A DNA stretch of 64,000 nt, from assembly GCA_037127255.1 (NCBI GenBank), contig JBANSL010000018.1, forward strand, positions 20,681,175-20,745,174. The letters are read 5' to 3'. The DNA comes from Persicaria tinctoria. Taxonomy: Eukaryota; Streptophyta; Magnoliopsida; Caryophyllales; Polygonaceae. The translations under genes and the position numbers were made by a program. Positions within the stretch are counted from its first letter, which is position 1. The number at the start of each line of letters is the position of its first letter. Below the pieces are notes generated by a model that worked only from the letters and a program-made list of their open reading frames with translations, had not been told where the DNA came from and did no database searches. Below, piece after piece: positions 54,228 through 64,000 of the stretch.

Positions 54228-56998
54228 TTAGTCGATTGCAGAGTATATCAGGCCTTCTTCCTCTAAGCAAGTGATGGATTCCCTGAAAGAAACAACAAGT
54301 ACCATTTTAAGACCTTGCTTTCTTGATCTGGCTCGGGTTGGGGAAGAGGTCAGGGGCAGAGTTCTTACATCATAATAATCTTCTGTGTCGACAGCTTCAA
54401 GTGCTTAGCAATCTCATCCCTGTGCAAAGTGCACACCCTTGTCTTGGGCCCTAGAAGAAGTTTAAACTGCTGTCAGAACTAGACTACAAAGGTGTTATCA
54501 ACGATAGCTTGCTTCTTCAAGGCACCCGTGTAAATTGACCAAATTAAACTAGCTTTCATAGAATCATAGATAACAGGTAACGAAATAGAAAGGATGAAGG
54601 TTTGGTAACAATGCTTTCAAGACCAAAGGAACTTATAAGAGCCTAATGCTAAGAATGGCTAAAGACTAGTAAAAGCTACTTAGCAATTAAGATGGCCTTA
54701 CAAGCTTGAAGGTTGTTGCAGATAATCCAGAACCATTTGATCAACACTTTTCATGCCATCCACATTCATCTGCACATAAGGCTTTTTCAACAGAGGATGC
54801 ATAATATAAGTATTTTTACCATTTGATCAAACTTTCTTCATGAAACTAAGCTCAAATGGAAAAACAAAAGATGAGAAGAAAACATCTATACTTGATTGGG
54901 TGGAAGTTGATTCAATTTTAACAGCAGCAATCTGAGATGAATCAACTGTCTGGCTTTGAGAGAGGAAATCTGCTTTTGGCTTCCAAAATTAAAGCACAAA
55001 AACAGAGTAAACTTTCAGTCATGAATTCTTAAGTCTTAAGCAATTCTATGACACGATGGCAAAACATTTTTTTTCCCAAAAAAGTAAACGTGTCCAAGCA
55101 ATTTTTTTCGAAAAAAAGTAAACGTGTCCAAGCAAAAGATACCTGAGAAGTTGAGCTTTGCAAATGGTTATGAATACACTCAATAAAATGGTTAGGAACT
55201 TCATTGAAATCCATCACTGGCCTGAAACATGTAAAATCAGACATCTCAAACACTGAAAATTGCACAACCATTTGTCTAAGTAGACCCCACAGCAAAAAAA
55301 TAAAAAAATAAAAAAAATAGTCTAATGGTGACTGCTATCAGTTTTTATAGATTACTATAAATAAAAAAAATTGCTATGCATCATGTTATTGCTGGCTATA
55401 TTTGGATAAGAGAGAGACTTGGAACCAAAATTTCAATAGCAGATGAATTTTGGTATCTCTATATGCAAGCAAAACAAAGCAAAATTTTGAAAAAGATCGC
55501 TAAATCACGATTCATGACATTTTGTTTGAAGCTAGTCCAACTAGAATTTTATCAACCTGTACAGTTCTGAACCCTAGATTTTTGTTGTTCCAAGTGAGCA
55601 TTCAAGAGTTGGATGTTTGATCAGTTACTAGAATTTCACCAGTACATAGAAAATGTCATCCCTCGTCAACATTTAAGCAAGCACCAAAAATGTTATCCCT
55701 GGCCCTTATCAGTTGATTTCAGAAAGCAATAATAAACAGCACACCACAAAGAGAAGACAACAACACTTGGTTTATCTTGAAAATTCTTCAAATGACCCAC
55801 AACCCGAACATACATGCCTTCCCTGGTGAACACAGGGTAACAAGCTAAGGTCAGCATTCACTGCATAAGTAACCGATCAAAACCCCGCGGTGAACATAAA
55901 GTAACAAGCTAAGGTTAACATAACTACATAAGTAACAGATGAAAACCTGATATGGAGAAAATGAACTATATGAAAGAGGTGATTGAAATAAAGTGAGACA
56001 ACGTACTCAATTGCCTCTATCTGCTTCCTATCAAAGGACTCACTAAGCCTACAATACCAATATAAAATGAGTAATCAGGATGACATTAAGATGTAAAGAA
56101 AGGAAATTTTCCAGTTCAATCTTATGACAATGTTTATACATGAATAACAATAATAATCATTGTTAGTAACTTCGGTTGCTTTCAAGGTTAATTTCACATG
56201 TGCTTAGGAAAGAAAATAGTGCAATTCATCTGCAGTAAACTTTGTAGGGATTCTATTTATAGGTGATTCTTTTCAAATTCTAAACATTCTTCAGCCATAG
56301 ATTTTTCACTTCCTGTGTGATCTTTTAATTTAGTCACAGAAGTTTTCTTACTTGAAAACAGAAGGGCATAACTTATACTCAGCTTCAACCAAAACTTCAA
56401 AACTCATAATCCTAAACTTAAGATGGACGATGAATGTGCGTCTTCAAACTTTCATAAAAAGGAACAGGAAAGTACCATCTTTTACATCCAATACGCCCCG
56501 TCCCATCATCAATGGTGAAAGTAACATCAGTTACCCTTTCAACTTTTTCGAACACCATGCCCACTAACTTAACCTGGAACCAGAAGCAAAGCAAAGTATC
56601 AACCTTTTTTTTTCAAAGGTCCAAAAAAAAAAAAAAAAAAAAAACATGAATTGAAACCTAAAAAGGGCAACACGGGAGGAGAAATTGAAGTCAAAGCGAG
56701 TGAGAGTACATTAGAAACGTCTACACCGTCGATCTGGTAATCGGATTTGCCGGTAGAGTGAGAGGATTGGCTGATTTGCTTGACCGTTACCGCCTACCGG
56801 GATGAGCCTCTGATCGTCGCGGAGTCTAAACAACACGAAACCAAAATAGAAGAATTAACAAATATGAAAATAGGAATTCGATGAGCAACAACAAATAGGG
56901 AGGGAGGCAGAGCTCACTCGGGAGAGAGAAGGGGTTGAATCAGGCTGGGTGGACTGGGAGGCGGTGAATCCGCCATCGAACTGGCTGGAGAACATCAT
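54228..56998 (-). CDS. RPA2: Replication protein A 32-kDa subunit (RPA32), about ten exons
   Basis: Exons on minus: 56998-56918 (MMFSSQFDGGFTASQSTQ), 56793-56710 (VKQISQSSHSTGKSDYQIDG), 56573-56476 (VGMVFEKVERVTDVTFTIDD), 56048-56007, 55822-55748 (GMYVRVVGHLKNFQ), 55221-55143 (PVMDFNEVPNHFIECIHNHL), 54979-54892, about 54783-54708 (DGMKSVDQMVLDYLQQPS), about 54450-54380 (CTLHRDEIAKHLKLS) and 54283-54228 (ESITCLEEEGLIYSAID). RPA32 pairs with RPA70 and RPA14 to bind ssDNA. Seen are the phosphorylatable N-terminus, the OB fold and the winged-helix end. Phases of exons 1-7 agree; exon 8 joins less cleanly. The stop comes at IYSAID, where the family usually runs on with EFHYK-like residues. A short LTR element lies 71 bp upstream of the ATG. 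Confidence 0.85.
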
Positions 56999-57063
56999 CT
57001 TGTTTGCTGTGTTCGTGTTTTTCTGTGAGGGGTAGAGAGTAAGAGACCCTTTTGAGGAGGGTT

Positions 57064-57068
57064 TCACT
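57064..57068. repeat. Target site duplication TCACT (left copy)
   Basis: TCACT precedes the left LTR at 57069 and recurs at 58464-58468 after the right LTR. Confidence 0.88.
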
Positions 57069-57256
57069 TATTAGAAAAATAATATATTTATATTATTAGA
57101 ATTTAATTAGTTTAATTATTTATTATTTAGTAATTAGTTAAAGGTGGTTAGAGTAAATCTCTCCCCCACCTTCTCCATCATCAGTTCATTGTACGCTCTA
57201 TATATTTCCCTTTACTAATGAATAGAAAGTGTGTTCTTCTACACCAATTCACAACA
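57069..57256 (+). repeat. 5' LTR of the TRIM-like element
   Basis: 188 bp with TATA-like CTCTATATATTTCCC near 57195. It has one more base in a C-run than the 3' copy. Confidence 0.88.
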
Positions 57257-57754
57257 TGGTATCCGAGCCTTCTTAGCCTAACGGCTCCGATCCTCAAAAC
57301 TAATGGCTTCCGCCAAACCAAAAACTCTTTAATAGGCAAAACCATGTCGGTCTTTCTTCCTTATTCCCTAACCGCCTACCGGCAATCCAATATTGGCTCC
57401 AGCCATTACAAAACCGCTTCCGCTCTAACAAAATTTTTTGGCTTTTGCCATACAAATTTCGGTCAAAACCATGTCAGCTTTTTTATTCTTGATTTTCGTT
57501 GGCCAAACCATCTCGGCCATACAAAATTGCCTTCGGGCTAATCCAATTTCAGCGTTTACCACCATCAAACTACCCCTAGAAAACTCGTTGATGCCTCTTC
57601 CATGGCGTCCTAGTCCTACCACCACTTTTACAAAACTCTCGCTACACACCAACCAACAACCTGCACCCACCCACACGGAATCAGTCCCCTTCCAAAGATA
57701 ATCCTCACTCAAATCACAACCCAACAACTCTAAAAATATGCAGCAGATCAAACT

Positions 57755-58156
57755 CATCGATCTTCCTCATCTCTCTCGCTCTCCTCGCCGTTTCTGGCGT
57801 CGCCTCCGCCGACGGTCTAATCGGGAGGCCCCCGGGGCACGCCGGACAGCCGGATCTGCGAACCCTCGCTCAGATCGGACTCGCGGAGCGCCTCGGCGGA
57901 CACTGAGGGGCTGATCCGGATCATGATCGATGTGGTGAGGTCGAAATTCTCCGACTCGCTATCGTACATTAACCAGATGATGCAGGAGTCGCCGCCGCCG
58001 GAGAAGAGGATGGCGCTCAGGGAGTGCGCGAAGCGGTTCAAGGTGGTGCTCCAAGCGAACGTAATCGTCGCTGAGTTGGCTGTGACCCTCGGCGATCCGA
58101 AGTTTGGCGAGGGTGCGATGCTCGATTCCGCCGTCGAGGCCAACGCCTGCAAGTGA
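57755..58156 (+). pseudogene. Captured pectin methylesterase/invertase inhibitor (PMEI) fragment
   Basis: One frame near 57755-57815 encodes a signal-peptide-like FLISLALLAVSGVASA. After a frame change, 57905-58156 encodes LIRIMIDVVRSKFSDSLSYI, RMALRECAKRFKVVLQANVI and a C-terminal EANACK. The order of signal peptide, helical hairpin and LRECxxxF matches the four-helix PMEI fold, which inhibits pectin methylesterase or invertase in the cell wall. GC content is far above the flanks. The frame break and the enclosing LTRs indicate a non-functional captured copy. Confidence 0.75.
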
Positions 58157-58276
58157 CGTCCGTGGCTTCCCTTGAAGTGCGGGATTACGGGCAACAATTT
58201 TAAAAAGAAAAAAAGAAAAAAAAACATATTTATCCAGTTTTCAGTTTCGATATCTCTCGCTTTAACTGCGGGAGCA

Positions 58277-58463
58277 TATTAGAAAAATAATATATTTATA
58301 TTATTAGAATTTAATTAGTTTAATTATTTATTATTTAGGAATTAGTCAAAGGTGGTTAGAGTAAATCTCTTCCCACCTTCTCCATCATCAGTTCATTGTA
58401 CGCTCTATATATTTCCCTCTACTAATGAATAGAAAGTGTGTTCTTCTACACCAATTCACAACA
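58277..58463 (+). repeat. 3' LTR of the TRIM-like element
   Basis: 187 bp, matching 57069-57256, followed by TCACT. Confidence 0.88.
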
Positions 58464-58598
58464 TCACTATGGTTCTTCAAATCTCACCGGACGAGATTGG
58501 GATTTGCGAAATTCGTGCCCGCGCTCCTTTTTAGTTACATTGGTGGCAAAAGATGTAAGCAATGACAAATTAGTGCGGCCTCAACTCATGTGTATATA

Positions 58599-59259
58599 CT
58601 CCCTCAGTTTCAATTTTCAAAATAAACTAGTACGATCCCCGCGGGATAAATCATAGCCATTAGATTTAATTCAATATTTTTAATTAAATCCATTGATTAG
58701 TAAATGGGTTAAAAATAATAGAAAAAAATACACTTGGGTTAAAGAGATAAAGAGAAAATTAAATAATAAATTGTGAAAGATAAAAGTTTTAAATTAATCC
58801 CATTGGCTAAAAATGTAATATCAAATAATATTGGGTAATTAATATTATAATATTTTTCAAAAAAAATAAAAAATTATAAAATATAGATATAGATATAGAT
58901 AGTTAGTAAGATTAAAGGAAAAAAAGATAATTACAAAAAAAAGAGGATTAAAGAGAAAAAAGAAAATTATAATTGGTCAAAACCCCTAAAATCTCTCTAA
59001 TGTTAACACTTCCACATAAATTCTTCTAAATTAAGAGTTTATATAGATATAGATGTCACTCTACTATCTAGCATGTGGTAAAAACTCTATAAAATATTGT
59101 TTTTTTAATTAATTTTTTAAAAATAATTTTATACTTGTTAGTAATGAGTATGAAATTATGGAAAAGAATTTGTTTTAAAAAAAATATTTTATAGAGTTTT
59201 TACTTTCTTAAAAAGAGTGCACTAAAGTCCAAACGGCTTTTATTTTGAAACGGATGGAG
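58599..59259. mobile_element. Stowaway-like MITE split by a Helitron
   Basis: TA lies on both sides (58597-58598, 59260-59261). The left end is CTCCCTCAGTTTCAATTTTC and the right end ...TTTTATTTTGAAACGGATGGAG. After leaving out 58627-59053 the arms pair well: GGTAAAAACTCTATAAAAT at the left mirrors ATTTTATAGAGTTTTTAC at the right. Confidence 0.75.
58627..59053 (-). mobile_element. Non-autonomous Helitron, complete (427 bp)
   Basis: On minus it begins TCTATATCTATATAAACTC (5' end at 59053) and ends ...GTACTAG|T (3' end at 58627), with a hairpin ATCCC/GGGAT at 58633-58645. It is inserted exactly between A (58626) and T (59054). The interior is AT-rich and non-coding. These are the defining Helitron features: TC start, hairpin, CTAG end, AT target and no duplication. 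Confidence 0.78.
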
Positions 59260-59261
59260 TA

Positions 59262-59929
59262 TATTTTACTTTGTTTTACATTAGGCAAGATATAGATCGA
59301 CATTCGATTTTGAAATCATCCGAGGATGGTTTGTAAACCCCTACACAAAGAAGGTAAACCCTACGCAGAGGGCGATCTCCGTTCATCACTCACATGTGTG
59401 TGTGGAGACACACTTATTAGCCATCTTGAACAAGCTCTCGAATGAGATGTTACTTCTAGGCTAACTAAGGTATTATCATACAAGGAATTCAAAATGTTGC
59501 TACAGAGCTTACCAATTGTTAGCATAGACTTAGCATCAATCCTCCTCATCGTGTACTTCTTTTGTAAAAGGTGGAGTGTTTAATACCAGTAGATGATGTG
59601 GCACGAATATCTAAGAAGATGGAAAGAATTCACATCTATCACAATCATCAATTGATTGATTGATTGATATCTTATTACATCCATATGCATAAATGTTAAT
59701 AAGTATAGACCGTCGTTTTCTAATACTATGCATTACTCATATTCTCATTATCTATTAATTTAAAAAAATGATTTTTATTCAATAAAATATTATTATAATT
59801 TGTTTTAAATTTTTTTATGGATGTATATAAATAATTAAATAAAAAATTATTATAATTTTTTTAATTTTTCTATCAACCTTTTTTTTAATCGGTAAATATT
59901 GGAGAGGAGGATTTGAACTCATGACCTAT
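59262..59929. other. AT-rich intergenic DNA, nothing recognised
   Basis: No coding sequence. A short ATTGATTGATTGAT run lies near 59652-59668. Confidence 0.45.
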
Positions 59930-60932
59930 GGCGTGTTTGGCTGGGGGTGGGCATCGGGTTTCGTGCCTGCGTGTTTGGCAACGGGATGGAGGTAGATGGA
60001 AGGGGATGGAGATGAGATTGAAACACCAAAAAACAGGGTGGAAATGGAACCCAGAAAAAGGAGGATTGAGGGGATGGGGATGGGAATGTACCAAATTTGC
60101 CCCCATCATCTTCAACATTCCTCTCTCTCTCTCCTCCCCTACCGCCATCACTAACCCTCACCTAAGCCCTCCTCCTCCGATGCCCTTGCCGGCCGAACAC
60201 CACAGCCGCCTACCACCGACGCCGCCGCCCACCACCAACGTTGTCGCCCACCACCGCCGTTCCCCTAAATCCCCTAATGCCACCTCCAACCCCTATTTCC
60301 AATACCCCGTCCGTTCCCCTAAATCCCTAATTTCTTCACCGCCGCCTGATTTCACTCTCCCGCCACCCGCCGAGGATCAATTCACGCCTCCGGCAAATGA
60401 ATTGTCGTTTCTGCAACCGCCGAACGGATAGATCGTAAAGCAATTTACCCATATAGCTATTATCGCGAGGGTGAAATACAATCCATTACATCTAGAAAGA
60501 AAAACTAACGCCACCATCACTTCCATTGCTGCTACCTCCAATCCCTGTTTTCGACACCCCGTCCTTTCCCCTAATCTCTTCACCGCCGCCTGATTTCACT
60601 CTCCCGCCACCCGCTGATGAAAGTCAGTTTATCATCTCTACTCCCACATCCGTCCGTTTAACCAAAGAGGATTTCAGAGACGATTGAAGAATATGAAGAA
60701 ATCCCTTTTAGAGTATTGGGGGCATTTTCGTCATCTTATGTGGGTTAGTGGGGGCAATTTGGACTTTGTTCACTTCTCCATCCTCCTAACAATCAAAATA
60801 CAACCAAACACAAATGAGATTAAACTGACTTCAAAACTCCACCCCGTCTACCCCGAGATTCCATCCCCATCCCTTACACCCCAAAAAATCCATCCCCATC
60901 CACCTACCCCATCCCGTTGCCAAACACATCCC
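59930..60932. mobile_element. Tourist/PIF-Harbinger-like element 1
   Basis: The left end GGCGTGTTTGGCTGGGG and the right end GTTGCCAAACACATCCC are inverted copies of the GGGxxTGTTTGG type. CTA lies outside both ends. The interior holds a Pro-rich plus-strand frame (from 60180, PPTPPPTTNVV...) and a duplicated ~90-bp segment (60280-60370 and 60530-60615: CACCGCCGCCTGATTTCACT in both). Pro-rich parts may be gene-derived but are not identifiable. Confidence 0.6.
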
Positions 60933-60948
60933 TAGTGATCACTACGGG

Positions 60949-61776
60949 CGTGTTTGGCTGGGGTAAATTTTTTAGGAGGTGGAGATACTTTTTGGGGTGG
61001 AGGGGATAGAGATACTTTTTGGAAGTGGACGAGGTGGAGGTACTTTTTGGAAAATAAGCCCCTGCGTGTTTGGTTGGATAGGGATGGTTTTTTTATTGTA
61101 TCGAGTAAAAAGACACAAATGTCCTCACACCCTTCTCCTTCCTACCCCATTCATATCAAACAAACATATCTAATTGCTCATGAAAAATCAACGTAAAAAA
61201 TCAAAATTAAAGGCTAATCATAAAAAAATTGAACATTTTTTAATGGCGAGCTTGGAAGGATCGATCTCCCACTCATGTCGGGTCCCATTGCCGGCCAATT
61301 TGAGGTGTTGATTGGCCGCAATAGCTTGCTGTGGTGGTTGCGCCGCCGCCGCCGCTGCAGCAGTTGTTGCTTCGTCTCCGTTCTTGGCCTTCTCCATCGT
61401 CCAGGCCCTAGTGGGGTGCCTCTCCAACTGCTCGGCCTCTTCAGATCAATTTGGTCCGACCTCACGAACCCCCCGCCGCCGCCGCTAGCGCCCGTGGCCT
61501 GGCTCGGTGGAGCACGAGCTTGCTCTGACGATGGAGCACGAGCTTTCCGAAGGGGAACAAGAAGAAGGGCAAAAAAGGACATTGTGGGTGGGAAAATTTC
61601 TCCACCCCCCAATCTTCAAAAAATGAAGGTACCAAAATCCGGCATTTTTCACCCCTGCCATCCCCTCCACCTCCATCTCGCCCACCCCCGCCATCTCCCG
61701 CCAAACACCCCGGCACGATTCCCCAGAATAAATTTTCTATCTCCCCCACCCTTCCCACCCCTAGGAAAACACGCCC
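60949..61776. mobile_element. Tourist/PIF-Harbinger-like element 2 carrying kinase sequence
   Basis: Ends GGGCGTGTTTGGCTGGGG and GGAAAACACGCCC, with TAC outside each end (a 3-bp duplication). The left part has GGAGATACTTTTTGG repeats. The right part holds GC-rich sequence related to a protein kinase gene on the minus strand. It starts only 16 bp after element 1 ends. Confidence 0.65.
61236..61475 (-). pseudogene. Captured N-terminal fragment of a Raf-like Ser/Thr kinase
   Basis: The minus strand encodes GGGGGFVRSDQIDLK in one frame (61471-61439) and, after a 1-2 base shift, QLERHPTRAWTMEKAKNGDE and EWEIDPSKLAIK in the next (about 61427-61240). This order is the N-terminal extension and first kinase strand of plant Raf-like MAPKKK group proteins (At3g01490 type). 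The ATP loop, catalytic loop and the rest are missing, so it is only a gene scrap within the transposon. Confidence 0.7.
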
Positions 61777-62239
61777 TACATCACTTGAATTTCGAGTATT
61801 TCTAATTACCTTAATACTACGTATAAGATAAGATAGACTCAATTCATTATAATCATAAATTTATTAAAGGTAAGTCATTTGTCAATTACTTAATTTCAAA
61901 ATTCAAACCTATGAATAAATGGTTGTTGGCTTGAGTATAATATGAATGAATGGTCTTCATATTCTTTTATTTTGAAGGGCATTTAGGTAATCTATAGATA
62001 TTTTAACAAACTATTAACGATGGAGAGGCCGTGGGTGGTCGTTTTTAATTTTATATTTAACGAGTAGTTTTCTGTAATTTCATATTTAATGGGTGATTAA
62101 ATGAAAACTCTTATATTTAACGGGTGGTTTTCTGTAAATTTCCCAAGAAATAAAGGGTGATAATTATAGAGACGGAATTGAACGGGTAGGCTCCGAAGAA
62201 GCCCCAATTCCCAAACCCTAAACCGATCCAATCCCGACG
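61777..62239. other. Upstream region of the small gene at 62.2 kb
   Basis: 62030-62150 contains three TATTTAACGGGTGGTTTTCT-like units, a transposon-end style repeat also echoed at 29.07 kb. 62165-62239 looks like a normal 5' leader before the ATG. Confidence 0.4.
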
Positions 62240-63332
62240 ATGGAGATTGATCTGCGGCAGCCTTGGATCTGCACTAGCTCTACGATACCCCCCGAAATGC
62301 TGAGTTCCCCCTGCGCCGTCAGGATGTCCTTCCGGATGCCTTTCCAATCCCGGGAACTTGTGCCCATCGAAGACTATAGGTGATCTATTCCATTCCATTC
62401 TCTCAGTTTTCTCGTGTCTGAAATCGCACCTATTTGATTTGATTTGATTTGATTTGAACCCGAACCTCTGAACTTGATTGATTGGAACACCAAATTCAAA
62501 CCCCCCCCAAAACCAGGGACATTGAAATTTAGGGTTTCAATTTCCCTGCTTGCTGGATTCCTTTTGTTGGATTATTTTGTTTATGAAGACAACTTTCAAC
62601 TTTTGTAATTTCAAATTGACGAGGTCGGTTGGAGTTGGAGTTGGAGTTGGTGGTGGATGTTTATTAGGTTGACGGAATGTTACATGGGATCTCCATGATT
62701 TCAAAATTTAATAGCAAGTGCGTTTGTGTTAATGATCCAGATACTCCGAGTGGGAGGACAAGATGCACCATGACCACACAGGGCATTCGTTGGAGCTCTC
62801 TACAAACAAAGTATCACCCTGTGTTGTTCACACTCTCATCCGCTCTTGTCCAGATGGTAAATTGGTCGAGCTTAGTGCCCACTGTCGCCATCCTCCTGCT
62901 GAAAAACGTTTCTGCAACTGCGTCAAAAACGATGTTACCTTCATACATGCTATCCTGTCCAGCAGATTTGCTGTGGTAAGTAACACTTGTTCAACTTACT
63001 TGTTTTCCATTATTGATTGCTTTGTTTTCATTCAATCTTTTTTTTCCCCTTGTCTTTTGCAGCATAGAAGGTTCCACGAGCTACGCCTTCCACACCTTCC
63101 ACGACCGTCTGAACCTAATGTGAAGCTGAGATACACTTCTGCCGAGCGGCAGGCACTCATTGATCGCCTGAAAAGGAAAGAAGAAGAGGAGCGGCAGGTA
63201 CGCCTGAAAAGGAAAGCCGAAGAAGAGGAGCGGCAGGTACTCATTGATCGCCTGAAAAGGAAAGCCGAAGAAGAGGAGGCAACCGGTGAGCATCTTGCCG
63301 CAGTGCCCACAAAACAGGCTTGCCTTCTATGA
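62240..63332 (+). CDS. Small protein of unknown function with a charged coiled-coil tail
   Basis: Three exons (62240-62379, 62741-62975, 63063-63332) with GT-AG borders give 215 codons, so 214 aa, with phases agreeing. I do not recognise the family. The middle has several Cys and His (CVVHTLIRSC, AHCRHPPAEKRFCNC) that might bind metal. The C-terminal 60 residues are three copies of a charged repeat, RQALIDRLKRKEEEE, RQVRLKRKAEEEE and RQVLIDRLKRKAEEEE, which should form a coiled coil. The start is chosen because it opens the frame right after a plausible leader. Confidence 0.65.
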
Positions 63333-64000
63333 ACACCAACCTACTTGTTTATCTTAAAAAAACTCTAGTTAACGTGTTATTCCCGGTTGGTTAGTCCGAA
63401 TCGGAAGGAGTTGTACTGCATATCCAACTCGTCAATATTACTAGTATTTTAACTTAAATGTTTGCTTTCATGCTCGGATTTGCGTCTGTAATGTCCAATT
63501 ATTGGGTATGATGGTTGTGATTATAATGAGAACCAAAGTTTGATATTTGAGCACCCTGGAAGTTGTAGAAGGTAACCATTTTACAGTAGGTAATTACATG
63601 TTCCATGTAACATACATACATACATGCAACAAAACTGTAACATTCAGCCCGTCAATGTACACTCAGGATGCAAGTTTGTTTGCCATTAAAAAGCTATCAG
63701 ACAAGTAGGAGCGCCACGGCAGACCAAGGCGTTTGAGGATATTCCGAATATCCATATGTTGTCGCAAAGACTTACATAGCAAACTGACTTTTAGCTCAAT
63801 CAAACTGTCTACCTGATCCAGTGGCAACATCGGCCATTATCTAGGTTGGAGATTTCTAGACCAAGTAATAAGCAAGGATCTTTTGTTGTTGAATTCATTG
63901 TAAGGCATTTAGTTGAATCGTCTGAGAATCAGTGGTGAGAAGATCGATTATCGACATATACCGACCGGGGTGAGATGACCATGAGGCATGAGGCATGACT
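63333..64000. other. 3' region of the small gene and intergenic DNA
   Basis: Contains a CATACATACATACATG run at about 63610. No other feature was supported to the end of the window. Confidence 0.45.

Larger units (their letters stand above)
57069..58463 (+). mobile_element. Short non-autonomous LTR element (TRIM-like) carrying a PMEI gene fragment
   Basis: LTRs 57069-57256 (188 bp) and 58277-58463 (187 bp), nearly identical, start TATTAGAAAAATA and end CAATTCACAACA. A primer site TGGTATCCGAGCC follows at 57257-57269, a purine tract (GCGGGAGCA) precedes the 3' LTR, and TSD is TCACT. The 1.02-kb interior has no gag or pol. Its first half has only short frames. Its second half is a GC-rich piece of a pectin methylesterase inhibitor gene. 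It stands in the 5' region of RPA32. Confidence 0.9.

Overview
The window is nuclear DNA of a flowering plant, most likely a eudicot. The evidence is spliced genes with GT-AG introns, plant-specific families (a CLASSY-type SNF2 protein, a PMT-type methyltransferase, a GT47 arabinosyltransferase-like gene, a EUL lectin), a plastid 16S rRNA fragment in an intron, and a dense load of plant transposable elements. The species cannot be fixed from the sequence. No bacterial-style operon, CRISPR array or tRNA gene was found.

Layout. 1-2.66 kb: 3' part of a spliced RPA70-like gene ending at a Helitron-type 3' terminus. 3.95-8.17 kb: long LINE ORF2 (minus). 9.86-15.23 kb: complete but nonsense-riddled Ty1/copia element with 290-bp LTRs and TSD AAGAG, inserted into an exon-like ORF of an unidentified gene. 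16.8-17.2 kb: broken ankyrin (RMT2-like) gene, interrupted by a second, gag-less copia element at 17.19-20.77 kb (TSD CAGAG). 21-23 kb: LINE tail, hAT-like and Stowaway-like MITEs. 24.1-28.5 kb: a ubiquitin-activating enzyme E1 gene whose six exons give one continuous 1039-codon frame. It lies between pieces of a GT47/ARAD-like gene (23.6, 28.6 and 34.9-35.4 kb). 32.4 kb: one exon of an SC35-like splicing factor. 37.0-40.9 kb: intact PMT-type methyltransferase (622 aa, six exons). 41.3-44.6 kb: CLASSY-like SNF2 gene, convergent to it. 45-53 kb: transposon-rich interval with a duplicated, shattered PMT 3' half, a long-TIR Mutator-like element, hAT MITEs and a non-autonomous Helitron. 53.2 kb: EUL lectin fragment. 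54.2-57.0 kb: RPA32 (RPA2) gene (minus), with a 1.4-kb short-LTR element just upstream that carries a pectin-methylesterase-inhibitor gene fragment. 58.6-59.3 kb: Helitron nested in a Stowaway MITE. 59.9-61.8 kb: two Tourist/Harbinger-like elements, one carrying the N-terminal part of a Raf-like kinase. 62.2-63.3 kb: small three-exon gene of unknown function.

The genes act in separate house-keeping roles: ubiquitin activation, replication protein A, cell-wall and Golgi glycosylation or methylation, and RNA-directed DNA methylation. I see no multi-gene system encoded together. The most unusual signals are a threefold in-frame repeat inside the E2-binding end of E1, a change in its ATP-site motif, two host-gene fragments carried by transposons, and a run of C-to-T type nonsense codons in otherwise frame-intact copia elements.
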